Below are positions 1 to 8,794 of a stretch of 64,000 nt of DNA, one piece after another (the stretch's first letter is position 1; each line of letters begins with the position of its first letter). This DNA is from Metabacillus sp. KUDC1714 (GTDB lineage: Bacteria; Bacillota; Bacilli; Bacillales; Bacillaceae). Both the position numbers and the translations under genes were made by a program. The stretch lies in assembly GCF_014217835.1 (NCBI RefSeq), contig NZ_CP055263.1:3351501-3415500 (forward strand). Reading direction: 5' to 3'. A model generated the notes under the pieces. That model worked only from the letters and a program-made list of their open reading frames with translations. It made no database searches and was not told the DNA's origin.

Positions 1-390
1 GAAACAGGATGGGCGGCGATTATCTATCTTGCAGCTCTTGCTGGTGTAAGCCCTGAGCTACACGAGGCAGCCGTGATGGATGGAGCGAGCAAATGGCATC
101 GGATTTTACATGTTGATATTCCGGCAATTATGCCAACAGCAGTCATTCTACTAATCTTGTCAGTAGGGAATATGATGAATATCGGTTTTGAGAAGGCTTA
201 CTTATTGCAAACGCCTTTAAACCAACCAGCAGCTGAAATTATACCAACATATGTTTATAAGCTCGGTTTACAACAAGCTCAATATAGCTTTGCTGCAGCA
301 GTTGGATTGTTTAACGCTATTATTAACTTAATTTTATTGGTAGCAGTTAATAAGTTTGCGAAGAAATTATCTGGTCAAGGACTTTGGTAA
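1..390 (+). CDS. LplB-type ABC sugar transporter permease (5' end outside window)
   Basis: C-terminal part of an inner-membrane permease of a CUT1-family ABC importer for oligosaccharides. The reading frame is open from base 1, so the N-terminal part lies outside the window. Visible are the EAA loop that contacts the ATPase (EAAVMDGASKWHRILHVDIP, about residues 21-40 of the fragment) and two or three terminal membrane segments. It closely resembles the permease at 47594-48562 in the same window (shared DGASK, IGFEKA/VGFEKV, YVYKLGLQ/YVYKIGLQ). The second permease begins 17 bases downstream and the binding protein follows, giving the B-C-A order of Bacillus Lpl/Ytc systems. No ATPase is encoded nearby; these importers usually borrow a shared MsmX-type ATPase (family knowledge). 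Confidence 0.93.
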   Translation, partial: ETGWAAIIYLAALAGVSPELHEAAVMDGASKWHRILHVDIPAIMPTAVILLILSVGNMMNIGFEKAYLLQTPLNQPAAEIIPTYVYKLGLQQAQYSFAAAVGLFNAIINLILLVAVNKFAKKLSGQGLW

Positions 391-407
391 AAGGAGGTTA
401 AAAGATT

Positions 408-1316
408 ATGAGTTTACTAGCAATGAAAAGAACAACAAGACGATCAAAAGAAGATAAAGTCTTCGATTTGATCAATATATTCCTCGTAGCAATCATGGTT
501 ATTTTAGTTGTTTACCCTCTTTACTTTATTGTCATTGCTTCAATTAGTAATCCTAACATGATCTACGAAGGGAAAGTATGGTTTTTACCAAAAGAGATCA
601 CGTTTGAAGGATATCAAAGGATATTTAACGACAGCAAGATTTGGCTAGGCTATAAGAACTCGATTATTTATACATTTGTTGGAACAATTGTAAATGTTTC
701 TTTTACATTAATGGCAGCGTATGCATTGTCACGAAGGGATTTATATGGAAGAAACTTAATTATGTTTTTGTTTCTATTTACAATGTTTTTCTCTGGTGGA
801 TTAATCCCTACTTATTTAGTAGTTAAGGATTTAGGCTTACTTAATACGATGTGGGCTCTAATCCTACCTAAAGCTGTAGCTGTGTGGAATGTTATTGTTG
901 CTCGAACCTATTTCCAAACTTCTATACCGAACGAGCTGTTAGAGGCAGCAAAAATGGATGGTTGTTCTGATGCAAAATTCTTTTGGAAGATTGTCGTGCC
1001 TTTATCAAAACCAATTGTTGCAGTTATGGTTTTATTTTATGCAGTGGGGCATTGGAACTCTTACTTTGATGCATTAATTTATTTGAATAATGAAGATTTG
1101 TATCCACTTCAATTGATATTACGAAATATCTTAATTCAGAATGAAGCATCAACTCAAATGATTAGCGATCTTGATTCACTTGCTGCAAAACAAAGAGTTT
1201 CAGAGTTAATTAAATACGGTGTGATCATAGTAGCTTCAATTCCACTATTAATCTTGTATCCATTTGTCCAAAAGTACTTTGTTAAGGGAGTAATGATTGG
1301 TGGAATCAAAGGTTAA
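408..1316 (+). CDS. YtcP-type ABC sugar transporter permease
   Basis: Second membrane subunit (302 aa) of the CUT1 importer. Six membrane segments are visible, the first at about residues 22-44. The EAA loop LLEAAKMDGCSDAKFFWKIV lies at about residues 177-196, and the C-terminus ends FVKGVMIGGIKG, a hallmark of YtcP-like permeases. The start ATG is preceded by AAAGGAGG at a good distance. It is the partner of the truncated permease before it and of the lipoprotein after it. The downstream GH32 enzyme suggests a fructose-containing oligosaccharide as substrate, which is inference from context. Confidence 0.94.
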   Translation: MSLLAMKRTTRRSKEDKVFDLINIFLVAIMVILVVYPLYFIVIASISNPNMIYEGKVWFLPKEITFEGYQRIFNDSKIWLGYKNSIIYTFVGTIVNVSFTLMAAYALSRRDLYGRNLIMFLFLFTMFFSGGLIPTYLVVKDLGLLNTMWALILPKAVAVWNVIVARTYFQTSIPNELLEAAKMDGCSDAKFFWKIVVPLSKPIVAVMVLFYAVGHWNSYFDALIYLNNEDLYPLQLILRNILIQNEASTQMISDLDSLAAKQRVSELIKYGVIIVASIPLLILYPFVQKYFVKGVMIGGIKG

Positions 1317-1337
1317 TAAATTAGCAAGTTCTTTTAT

Positions 1338-1368
1338 AGGGTGAGATGGTCAAATCTTTTACTCACCT
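1338..1368 (+). promoter_or_regulatory. Intercistronic hairpin before binding-protein gene
   Basis: GGGTGAG and CTCACC arms face each other across about 16 bases, with no T-run after them. It lies between the permease and binding-protein genes. Such hairpins often stabilise or separately dose the binding-protein mRNA; that role is inferred. Confidence 0.4.
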
Positions 1369-1404
1369 GAACATTGAATACTAGACTTTGAGGGGGAAAA
1401 TGAA

Positions 1405-3048
1405 ATGATTAGATCTATGAAAAGAAGTATGGAAAGAAATAAGAAAAAGAAAACATCAGCAATTTTAGCCATCGGTTTAAGTACTGCACTTGCATTAACA
1501 GGTTGTTCAAGCAATGACACAAGCAGTAAGGTGAACGAAGAAGCAGCTAAATTTAATGAAACAGGGTTACCTATTGTTGAAAAAGAGGTGACATTAAATT
1601 TTGTTTCTCCCAAGGCAGCGTTAGCTCCTGATTACTCTGAAATGGTTATTTTTGATAGACTCCAAGAAGCAACAAATGTGAAAATAAAGTGGAATAATAT
1701 CCCTGCAGATGGATACCAAGAAAAGAAAAATCTATTACTAGCAAGTGGTGATTTACCAGATGCCTTTTATGCTTCTGGCTTTACAGACAAAGATCTCATG
1801 CAGCATGGACAAAACGGAACCATTATTCCTTTAGAAGATTTGATCGATAAATATGCACCAAATTTAAAGAAATTATTTGAAGAAAGACCAGAATTAAAAC
1901 AAATGGTAACAGCACCAGACGGGCATATCTATTCATTACCTCGTGCTGAAGAGATGGATTTGGTCGGTATGCCAAATATCATGTATATTAACCAAACATG
2001 GTTAGATAAACTAGGTCTTGAAATGCCGACAACATTGGAAGAATATCATGATGTGCTAAAAGCTTTCAAAGAGAAGGATCCAAATGGAAATGGTAAGCAA
2101 GATGAAATTGGTTTAACGTTTTGGTTTAATGGCTGGTGTGGAAATGAAGGAGATTTGATCGGTTTATTTGGTCTTCCTGATTCACCATTTGAAGCTGATC
2201 ACCGCGTTGTACGAGATGGTAAGGTGATTTATGCTGCTACACAACCAGAATACAAAGAAGCAATTGCTTATTATCATAATTGGGTGAAAGAAGGATTAAT
2301 TGATCCTGAGGTTGTTACACAAGATACAGCACAATTATTTGCAAAAGGGAAAACAGAAGATCCTTCATTAGGCTCATTTATTTGGTGGGAAAATACAGAG
2401 GTAGTTGGCCCAGATCGAGTTAAAGATTATGCCGTATTACCACCATTAAAAGGAAAAGATGGAGAAATAAGAGTTGGACGTTCTAATCATTCAGAGTATG
2501 GAAGAGATGCTTTTGTTATCACATCAGCAAACAGCAATCCAGAAATTACAATGCGTTGGGTCGATGAATTATATGAACCGAAAATGTCTGCTCAAATTAA
2601 CTGGGGGCCTATTGGAGAAATCTATGAAGAAGATGAGAATGGTATGTTAGTTAACAAAGAATTACCAGAAGGTGTGGCAATGGGGGAATTTAGACAAAAG
2701 GTAGCTCCAGGTGGACCATTCGTCGTATTAAAGGAACATTTTGACTCGGTTGTAGATATGGAGCCAAGAGCAAAAGAACGTCTAGAAATTCTTGAGGAAT
2801 ACTATAGACCACATATGGTAGAGGAAAATTATCCACAAATCTTCTTTAGTAACGAAGAGCTTGAAAAGATTAACACAATTGAACCTGAAATTAAGGAATT
2901 TGTAAAGCAGAAGGAAGCTCAATGGTTAATTGAAGGTGGAATTGAAGAAGAGTGGGATGATTATGTTGCTCAATTAGAAGATATGGGCTTAAATGAATTG
3001 ATGGAAATTTATCAAACAGGGTTAGACCGCTTTAACGAAGAGTTATGA
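1405..3048 (+). CDS. Extracellular solute-binding lipoprotein of CUT1 importer (YtcQ/LplA-like)
   Basis: Substrate-binding protein (547 aa) expected to be lipid-anchored outside the membrane. A basic N-terminus (MKRSMERNKKKK) is followed by a hydrophobic stretch and lipobox LALTGC with the acylated Cys at residue 34. Family-typical segments are ASGDLPDAFYASG near residue 113, MYINQTWLDKLG near 193 and DPNGNGKQDEIG, a calcium-binding-like loop near 228. The ATG at 1405 sits 8 bases after GGGGG; an upstream ATG at 1400 is out of frame. It shares layout with the binding protein at 49516-51063. Ligand unknown; the GH32 gene downstream suggests fructo-oligosaccharides. Confidence 0.93.
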   Translation: MIRSMKRSMERNKKKKTSAILAIGLSTALALTGCSSNDTSSKVNEEAAKFNETGLPIVEKEVTLNFVSPKAALAPDYSEMVIFDRLQEATNVKIKWNNIPADGYQEKKNLLLASGDLPDAFYASGFTDKDLMQHGQNGTIIPLEDLIDKYAPNLKKLFEERPELKQMVTAPDGHIYSLPRAEEMDLVGMPNIMYINQTWLDKLGLEMPTTLEEYHDVLKAFKEKDPNGNGKQDEIGLTFWFNGWCGNEGDLIGLFGLPDSPFEADHRVVRDGKVIYAATQPEYKEAIAYYHNWVKEGLIDPEVVTQDTAQLFAKGKTEDPSLGSFIWWENTEVVGPDRVKDYAVLPPLKGKDGEIRVGRSNHSEYGRDAFVITSANSNPEITMRWVDELYEPKMSAQINWGPIGEIYEEDENGMLVNKELPEGVAMGEFRQKVAPGGPFVVLKEHFDSVVDMEPRAKERLEILEEYYRPHMVEENYPQIFFSNEELEKINTIEPEIKEFVKQKEAQWLIEGGIEEEWDDYVAQLEDMGLNELMEIYQTGLDRFNEEL

Positions 3049-3061
3049 TTTGTATTTTCAG

Positions 3062-3089
3062 AGGCCAGATGTTTCTTGTTATCTGGCCT
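3062..3089 (+). promoter_or_regulatory. Intercistronic hairpin before GH32 gene
   Basis: AGGCCAGAT pairs perfectly with ATCTGGCCT across a 10-base loop, followed by TTGAAA rather than a full T-run. It may be a leaky terminator or mRNA-processing hairpin that lowers expression of the enzyme genes relative to the transporter. Confidence 0.55.
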
Positions 3090-3135
3090 TTGAAATGTTA
3101 CTAATAAGCACTTAGGTAGAAAGGAAGTAAAATCT

Positions 3136-4632
3136 ATGAACAACATTGAGATTAAGCAAAAATATTATACAGAACGATATCGTCCACAGTTTCACTTTTC
3201 ACCTGAAGCTAACTGGATGAATGACCCAAATGGAATGGTGTATTATGACGGAGAATATCACTTGTTTTATCAATACCATCCAAATGGAACTACATGGGGG
3301 CCGATGCACTGGGGTCATGCGGTGAGCAAGGATCTTGTTCATTGGGAACACTTGCCTATTGCACTTAAACCCGATGAGAATGGGACTATTTTTTCTGGAA
3401 GTGCAGTTGTAGATTGGAATGATACATCTGGATTTTTCAATGGGAAGTCAGGATTAGTAGCAATCTTTACTCATGCTGATCTATACCCTGAGTCAGAACG
3501 TCCAAGACAAAGACAAAGTATTGCCTATAGTCAAGATAATGGTCGTACATGGATGAAATATGAAGGAAATCCTGTTCTAGTAGATGAAACAATTACTGAT
3601 TTTAGAGATCCGAAAGTGTTCTGGCATAAAGAAACAAATCAATGGGTTATGATATTAGCTTCAGGTCAGTCAGTTAGATTATATACATCAGAAGATTTAA
3701 AAACGTGGGATTTTGCTAGTGAGTTTGGTGATGGTCATGGTTCACATGAGGGTGTTTGGGAGTGTCCAGACCTTTTTGAGTTAGAGATTGATGGCGATCA
3801 AAATAACAAAAAATGGGTGTTATTTTTAAGTATTGGTGATGATCCAACATATGAAGAAGGATCAAGAACGCAATATTTTATTGGTGACTTTGATGGAAAG
3901 ACATTTACAAATATTCATTCACCTGAGACGATTCTCTGGATTGACCGAGGCCGAGATAATTATGCAGGAGTCAGCTGGTCAGATGTTCCAAATGAAGATG
4001 GGAGAAGAATTTATGTTGGTTGGATGAGTAATTGGAGATATGCAAATGTAACCCCAACAAAAGAGTGGCGCAGTGCGATGACGATTCCAAGAGTTCTTTC
4101 ATTAAAAACACTAGAAGATGGAGTGTGCTTAGTACAAACTCCTGTAAAAGAATTACAAACAATTCGCGAAAATCCTATCACGATTACAAATAAAACAATC
4201 AGACCAAATGACAATCTTCTATCAGATATAAAGGGCAATGCTTTTGAAATAGTTGTAGAGTTTGAACTAGGAGGAGCAGATGAATTTGGGTTCAAAGTGT
4301 GTAAATCAGATAGTGCTGAAACAATTATTGGATATCATGTAGAACAGAAAAAGCTATTTTTGGATCGTACTAAATCTGGGGATTCTAGCTTTAATGATTC
4401 TTTTGCAGGGATACATGATGGTGAATTAGTTCCAAAAGACAATAAAATTAACCTGCATATATTCGTTGATTGGTCTTCTGTCGAAGTATTTGGAAATGAT
4501 GGTGAACTGGTGTTAACAGACTTAATCTTCCCGAATGAAAACAGTCAAGATCTAGAATTGTATGCTAAAGGTGGAAATGTGAAAATAAATTCGTTAGAAC
4601 TATATACTCTAAGATCTACTTGGAGTAAATAA
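3136..4632 (+). CDS. GH32 fructan/sucrose beta-fructosidase (levanase-like)
   Basis: Glycoside hydrolase family 32 enzyme (498 aa) that releases fructose from beta-fructosides. The three family signatures are present: WMNDPNG with nucleophile D30, FRDPKVF with D158 as transition-state stabiliser, and WECPDLF with acid/base E209. The five-blade propeller is followed by a C-terminal beta-sandwich from about residue 350 (FLDRTKSG, VDWSSVEVFGNDGE). No signal peptide is seen, so it should act in the cytoplasm on imported oligosaccharides. It lies downstream of the CUT1 importer. It differs from the sucrose-6-phosphate hydrolase at 56926-58398, which belongs to a PTS cluster; this copy more likely acts on unphosphorylated sugars such as levan, inulin or sucrose. 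Confidence 0.93.
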   Translation: MNNIEIKQKYYTERYRPQFHFSPEANWMNDPNGMVYYDGEYHLFYQYHPNGTTWGPMHWGHAVSKDLVHWEHLPIALKPDENGTIFSGSAVVDWNDTSGFFNGKSGLVAIFTHADLYPESERPRQRQSIAYSQDNGRTWMKYEGNPVLVDETITDFRDPKVFWHKETNQWVMILASGQSVRLYTSEDLKTWDFASEFGDGHGSHEGVWECPDLFELEIDGDQNNKKWVLFLSIGDDPTYEEGSRTQYFIGDFDGKTFTNIHSPETILWIDRGRDNYAGVSWSDVPNEDGRRIYVGWMSNWRYANVTPTKEWRSAMTIPRVLSLKTLEDGVCLVQTPVKELQTIRENPITITNKTIRPNDNLLSDIKGNAFEIVVEFELGGADEFGFKVCKSDSAETIIGYHVEQKKLFLDRTKSGDSSFNDSFAGIHDGELVPKDNKINLHIFVDWSSVEVFGNDGELVLTDLIFPNENSQDLELYAKGGNVKINSLELYTLRSTWSK

Positions 4633-4659
4633 TGAAAATCTGTAATAGGGGGATGAAGA

Positions 4660-5262
4660 ATGATTGAGAATAGACTATTTAATACGTTAACTACAATTGT
4701 TGATTATTTTATATTAAATTTATTATGGGTGTTAACCTCAATCCCCCTATTTACGTTTTTTCCAGCAACTGCTGCAATGTTTGGTGTGATCCGAAAACGA
4801 CAGCTACAAAAGGATTCTCAAGGAATTATAAAAGATTTCTTTACCATGTTTAATGAAAATTTTAAACAAAGCTTGGTTATCTCGATCTATTGGGGTTTAG
4901 TAGCCACTTTTTTATATTTTGATTATATAGTTATTCATCCTAATAGCTCAATCATCCATCTTATCCTTTATATCGTCTTAATAATAGGTGTCGTCTTGTT
5001 TTGTTCCATCTCTATTTATCTATTTCCCACAATGGTCCATTTTGAATTAAGCTGGAAAGTAGTTATAAGAAATGCTTTCTTCTTTTCGCTTATGAATCCG
5101 ATCCTAACGATTGTTTTATTACTAATTGCAGCAATAGGTTTGGCAATTATATATACGTATCCAGCGATGATATTTATTGTAGGTAGTCCGTTAGCGTATA
5201 TGATTTATTACATGAGTCAGATGTTTTTTAATCAAGTTGTGATGAAGAAGGAAATGGATTAG
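4660..5262 (+). CDS. DUF624 membrane protein (YesL-like)
   Basis: Small polytopic membrane protein (200 aa) with about five hydrophobic segments. The N-terminus NRLFNTLTTIVDYFILNLLW and the following PLFTFFPATAAMFGVIRK are typical of the DUF624/YesL family found beside Lpl/Yes-type sugar importers in Bacillus. Function is not established; a helper role for the transporter is a guess from repeated co-occurrence. A second member sits at the same relative place in the other importer cluster (51241-51864). The start ATG is preceded by GGGGGATG at short range. It ends the operon; a terminator lies about 120 bases downstream. Confidence 0.88.
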   Translation: MIENRLFNTLTTIVDYFILNLLWVLTSIPLFTFFPATAAMFGVIRKRQLQKDSQGIIKDFFTMFNENFKQSLVISIYWGLVATFLYFDYIVIHPNSSIIHLILYIVLIIGVVLFCSISIYLFPTMVHFELSWKVVIRNAFFFSLMNPILTIVLLLIAAIGLAIIYTYPAMIFIVGSPLAYMIYYMSQMFFNQVVMKKEMD

Positions 5263-5384
5263 GATATAGGGGTTTTACTTTATTGTGGGATACAGAAAAT
5301 GGCAGTTATTTCTGATGCGGTTCAAGATGTAACAGCTAAAAAACTATAAATCGTTATTATATATCAAAAAAAGAATATACAGTT

Positions 5385-5430
5385 AGAGGTGAGCGCCTAA
5401 GATTAATTAAGTGCTCACCTCTCTTTTTTA
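5385..5430 (+). terminator. Rho-independent terminator of fructan operon
   Basis: AGAGGTGAGC pairs with GCTCACCTCT across 18 bases and is followed by CTTTTTT. It closes the operon that runs in from the left edge. Confidence 0.85.
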
Positions 5431-5501
5431 TTCAACAGTTAATTTAAAGCTACTTTGTACTCAATCCTACTATTAAAAAGCTATGAAAAAGAAGTTTACA
5501 T

Positions 5502-5750
5502 TCAAGCTTGTACATTAAACCGATTCCTACCATTTCTTTTGGCGTCGTACAATGCTTTATCAGCTTCAATTATTAGATCAGCAGGATTGTTCATTGGCGT
5601 AACGATTAGTTTCGTAACACCTATACTTAATGTAAGATAATTACTTATTTTTGATCCCTTATGGGCGATGTTAGCGTATTTTACTGCTTCTTGAATAGAA
5701 TTAGCCCTAGCGGATTGCTTGCTCTACTGTACTACTTGGAAGCATTACAA
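5502..5750 (-). pseudogene. Remnant of a GGDEF (diguanylate cyclase) gene, C-terminal end
   Basis: On the minus strand, the bases read into the end of a GGDEF domain: SIQEAVKYANIAHKGS, then LTLSIGV and ADKALYDAKRNGRNRF, ending with a stop at 5502-5504. Further upstream the frame continues as IVMLPSSTVEQAIR in a different frame, so there is a frameshift near 5710. The GG(D/E)EF catalytic loop that should precede it is no longer recognisable, and no intact N-terminal domain exists between here and the LysR gene. It is therefore a decayed fragment of a cyclic-di-GMP synthase. The boundary near 5750 is approximate. Confidence 0.8.
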
Positions 5751-5897
5751 TAGTAATGAGTCAGATTCATTTGTTTATTTCATTCTCTCTCTAATGCCTA
5801 GTCAAAGCAGCGGCGGTTGGCAAACCCTGTCAAGCCATCTAGTAGTGAATGGAAAGAACGCCTTTTATTCTAAATCATCTTATTTGCCTGAGGCTGA

Positions 5898-6806
5898 TCA
5901 AGGCGCTTGCTCTTTTGTTCCTGAAAATTCTTCTGTAATAAACTGTAGAAGTGACCTTACTGCAAATGATTGGTACCGGTCCTTTTTTGTAATTATTCCA
6001 AGTTCCCACATAGGTGGAGATGATAGTGGAATCATTTTAATTGCGTTTTGATCCATCTTTGCAAATATAGATTTAGGTAAAAGAGTAATACCTAATTCAG
6101 ATCTAACGAGTTCAGTTATTAAATCCCATTGGGAGCTCTCATATACGATGTTTGGGTAAAATCCAGCTTTTTGGCAATGATTAATGATTAGTTCATGTAA
6201 TGCAAATTCTCGATTAAACAGAATAAAGTTTTCTTCCGCCAATTGTAGGAGCTCGACTGCCTTTTTTTCTGCCAAAATATGCTCTTTATATGTATAAAGC
6301 ATAAATTGTTCTTTTATAAAAGGTAGGGTATTAAATTTAGTTTTATCTGAGGGTAATACAATAATCCCTATATCGACTTCCCCTTGATCTACTAAATGTT
6401 CAATCCTCTTTGCCCCAAGCTCGATTAATTCTAATGAAACCTCTGGATAAAGGATTCCAAAGTTTTTCGCTATTGTTGGAAAAAATAGCGTCCCAATTAA
6501 AGGAGGGATACCTATTTTAATATCGCCAGTTGGCAAATTCATTAAATCATCTAGTAATGTAGAGAGTTCATCCGTCGCACCTAATATTTTAATAGCTTGT
6601 TTATAAACAATTTCTCCAGCATCGGTCAGCATTAATTTACGTGTAGAGCGCTCAAATAACTCTACTTTGAGCTCAGACTCTAATTTTTTAATCGATTTAC
6701 TCAATGTTGGCTGAGATATATAGGTATTTGCAGCTGCTTTTGTAAAGCTACCGTAATTTGCTACTTCAGTAAAATATCGTAGATCCTTCAATTCCAAAGA
6801 AATCAC
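5898..6806 (-). CDS. LysR-family transcriptional regulator
   Basis: Full-length LysR regulator (302 aa). The winged HTH occupies about residues 5-63 (LKDLRYFTEVANYGSFTKAA, ISQPTLSKSIKKLE), followed by a helix linker and a two-lobed ligand-binding domain (residues ~90-295, starting GDIKIGIPPL). It is divergent from the thiolase remnant and scoAB genes, the usual LysR arrangement, so control of ketone-body or butyrate-type metabolism is inferred. A perfect 7-7-7 palindrome lies directly before its start codon (6809-6829) and may be an autoregulatory operator. The natural effector is unknown. Confidence 0.93.
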   Translation of the reverse strand: MISLELKDLRYFTEVANYGSFTKAAANTYISQPTLSKSIKKLESELKVELFERSTRKLMLTDAGEIVYKQAIKILGATDELSTLLDDLMNLPTGDIKIGIPPLIGTLFFPTIAKNFGILYPEVSLELIELGAKRIEHLVDQGEVDIGIIVLPSDKTKFNTLPFIKEQFMLYTYKEHILAEKKAVELLQLAEENFILFNREFALHELIINHCQKAGFYPNIVYESSQWDLITELVRSELGITLLPKSIFAKMDQNAIKMIPLSSPPMWELGIITKKDRYQSFAVRSLLQFITEEFSGTKEQAP

Positions 6807-6808
6807 CT

Positions 6809-6829
6809 TTTATTCTAATGTGGAATAAA
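6809..6829. promoter_or_regulatory. LysR-type operator candidate
   Basis: TTTATTC, seven bases, then GAATAAA form a perfect inverted repeat immediately upstream of the LysR start. The T-N11-A character fits LysR-family boxes. Binding by the neighbouring regulator is inferred. Confidence 0.5.
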
Positions 6830-6936
6830 TTTTATAACTATTATTCATTTTACTCATAAATAAAAATACTGTAAATTATTAAGTAAATAGATAGTGAAAA
6901 TTCAGAATTTACTCTTAGAAAAGGGGAACAGCGAAT

Positions 6937-7101
6937 ATGCATCCAAATGAAGTAGTGATTGTAAGCGCTTTAATAACTCCGATTGATCTTTTTGGAGGAA
7001 GTTTAAAAAACATTAGTGCAGTTCAGTTAGGGTCAATCGTTATTAAAGCTGTGATAGAGCAAGCGGGAATTCATGGAGATCAAATAGAGCAACGATTATA
7101 G
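6937..7101 (+). pseudogene. Acetyl-CoA acetyltransferase (thiolase), N-terminal remnant
   Basis: A 54-codon frame begins MHPNEVVIVSALITPIDLFG and continues GGSLKNISAVQLGSIVIKAV, then ends at a stop after IEQRL. This matches only the first ~50 residues of thiolase II, which is normally about 390 aa; the catalytic Cys region and everything after it are missing. AAGGGGA precedes the ATG, so it may still be translated. It sits 28 bases before scoA, where an intact thiolase would complete acetoacetate breakdown. The most likely explanation is an internal deletion that removed the rest of the gene. Confidence 0.8.
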
Positions 7102-7129
7102 AAAAATATGAAAAGAGAGGAGTTTAGAA

Positions 7130-7819
7130 ATGAAAAAAATATTCACTAGTTTCGAAGATGCAGTTAAAGAAATCAAAGACGGAATGACGCTAATGGTTGG
7201 AGGATTTGGACTTGTAGGGATACCAGAGAATCTGATTAAAGCCCTTTGTGAAAGTAATGTTAAAGATTTAACGGTTATTTCAAATAATTGTGGAGTAGAT
7301 GATTGGGGACTCGGCCTACTTTTAAAAAATAAGCAAATTAAGAAGATGATATCATCCTACGTTGGGGAAAATAAAGAGTTTGAGAGACAAGTATTAAGTG
7401 GAGAATTAGAGGTTCAGCTAACCCCACAAGGTTCTTTAGCAGAGAAAATCAGAGCTGGTGGAGCAGGTATTCCTGCTTTTTATACCCCAGCAGGAGTAGG
7501 AACGCCAATTGCTGAAGGAAGGGAAATACGAGAGTTTAATAGTAAAGATTATTTACTTGAAGAGGCCCTAACTGCTGATTTTAGTTTAATAAAAGCTTGG
7601 AAAGCAGATAAAATGGGCAATGTGATTTACAGAAAAACTGCTCAAAACTTTAATCCTATAATGGCTACTGCGGGAAAGTTCACAATCGCAGAGGTAGAAG
7701 AAATTGTCGAAGTCGGTGAACTAGACTCTGACGGAATTCATACGCCTAGTATTTATGTGCAGGGACTGATTGCTGGTGAGCATGAAAAGCGAATTGAACG
7801 TCTTACCATTCAAGCTTAA
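7130..7819 (+). CDS. scoA: 3-oxoacid CoA-transferase subunit A
   Basis: Alpha subunit (229 aa) of the enzyme that moves CoA between succinyl-CoA or acetyl-CoA and 3-oxoacids such as acetoacetate. The N-terminal [20 protein letters not shown] contains the glycine-rich CoA-binding loop, and [16 protein letters not shown] is the second family signature. The length is usual for ScoA/AtoD. The B subunit follows after 21 bases, as in all two-subunit members. GAGAGGAG precedes the start. Whether the donor is succinyl-CoA or acetyl-CoA cannot be told from sequence alone. Confidence 0.95.
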   Translation: MKKIFTSFEDAVKEIKDGMTLMVGGFGLVGIPENLIKALCESNVKDLTVISNNCGVDDWGLGLLLKNKQIKKMISSYVGENKEFERQVLSGELEVQLTPQGSLAEKIRAGGAGIPAFYTPAGVGTPIAEGREIREFNSKDYLLEEALTADFSLIKAWKADKMGNVIYRKTAQNFNPIMATAGKFTIAEVEEIVEVGELDSDGIHTPSIYVQGLIAGEHEKRIERLTIQA

Positions 7820-7840
7820 TAGGAATTAGGAGGTTTAATA

Positions 7841-8500
7841 ATGACGAATAACGTAAGAATACAAATTGCGCAAAGGGCTGAAAGAGAAATTCAAGATGGG
7901 TTTTACGTAAATTTAGGAATTGGAATGCCGACAATGGTTGCCAATTATATTTCTGACCATAAAAGTGTTGTTTTACAGTCAGAGAATGGTTTGTTAGGAA
8001 TTGGTCCTTTTCCTACGAAAGGGGAAGTTGATCCAGATTTAATTAATGCTGGAAAAGAAACAGTGACAGCAATTCAGGGAGCAAGTTTCTTTAGTAATGC
8101 AGAATCATTTGCCATGATACGAGGAGGTCATATTGATCTAGCAATCTTAGGTGGAATGGAAGTTTCAGAAACTGGAGACTTAGCGAACTGGATGATCCCA
8201 GGAAAGATGATTAAAGGGATGGGCGGTGCGATGGATTTAGTGCACGGAGCTAAAAAAATTATTGTCATCATGGAACATGTTAATAAAGCGGGGGAGCCGA
8301 AAATATTGAATAAGTGCTCCTTACCTTTAACTGGTCAAAAGGTCGTTGATCGAATTATTACAGATCGTGCTGTATTAGATGTGACACAGGAAGGGTTGAA
8401 GCTAATCGAAGTTGCAAAAGGTTATCGTGTTCAGGATATTATTAATTCAACTGAACCATCATTAATTATTTCTGAAAATGTGATGAGTGATGTTTACTAA
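7841..8500 (+). CDS. scoB: 3-oxoacid CoA-transferase subunit B
   Basis: Beta subunit (219 aa) carrying the catalytic glutamate, E48, in [27 protein letters not shown] near residue 22 and [19 protein letters not shown] near 112 are standard ScoB/AtoA segments. It forms the active heterodimer with the preceding subunit. An AGGAGG site lies 8 bases before the ATG. A terminator follows. The intact pair without an intact thiolase means that another thiolase in the genome must complete the pathway, if it is active. Confidence 0.96.
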   Translation: MTNNVRIQIAQRAEREIQDGFYVNLGIGMPTMVANYISDHKSVVLQSENGLLGIGPFPTKGEVDPDLINAGKETVTAIQGASFFSNAESFAMIRGGHIDLAILGGMEVSETGDLANWMIPGKMIKGMGGAMDLVHGAKKIIVIMEHVNKAGEPKILNKCSLPLTGQKVVDRIITDRAVLDVTQEGLKLIEVAKGYRVQDIINSTEPSLIISENVMSDVY

Positions 8501-8516
8501 CTAAATATTTAATATA

Positions 8517-8570
8517 AATAACCCGAATGGAAGCACAATCTAAGCTTGATTATTCGGGTTATTTAATTTT
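8517..8570 (+). terminator. Terminator after scoAB
   Basis: AATAACCCGAAT pairs perfectly with ATTCGGGTTATT across 23 bases and is followed by TAATTTT. The rest of the gap up to 8794 shows no gene. Confidence 0.8.
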
Positions 8571-8794
8571 GAAACTGACTGTCCAAGACTTATAGGGGAA
8601 TGACAAATTTTCGGTAGGCATACTTGTAGTTCCAATAAGGGAAGTGATATTATTGAAAAAAATATGGAATATTAAAAGATAAAGAGAGTACTCAGGAAAT
8701 TATCTAAGAATGTAGCTAGAGTGAGTTATTTTATATTTAATCTGATAGTCTATATAAGGTCATTTACAGCTAGGATAATGGTGGGGGGGAAATA

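Noticed and set aside
5719..6051. Plus-strand 110-codon frame
   Set aside because: It overlaps the 3' part of the LysR gene and the GGDEF remnant on the other strand and resembles no protein.
6955..6969. TTGTAAGCGCTTTAA, a near-cre sequence
   Set aside because: It lies inside the thiolase remnant and encodes the conserved IVSAL stretch, so the match is probably due to coding.
8641..8700. AGGGAAGTG followed by TTG as a small gene
   Set aside because: The frame stops after nine codons and shows no conservation signal visible here.
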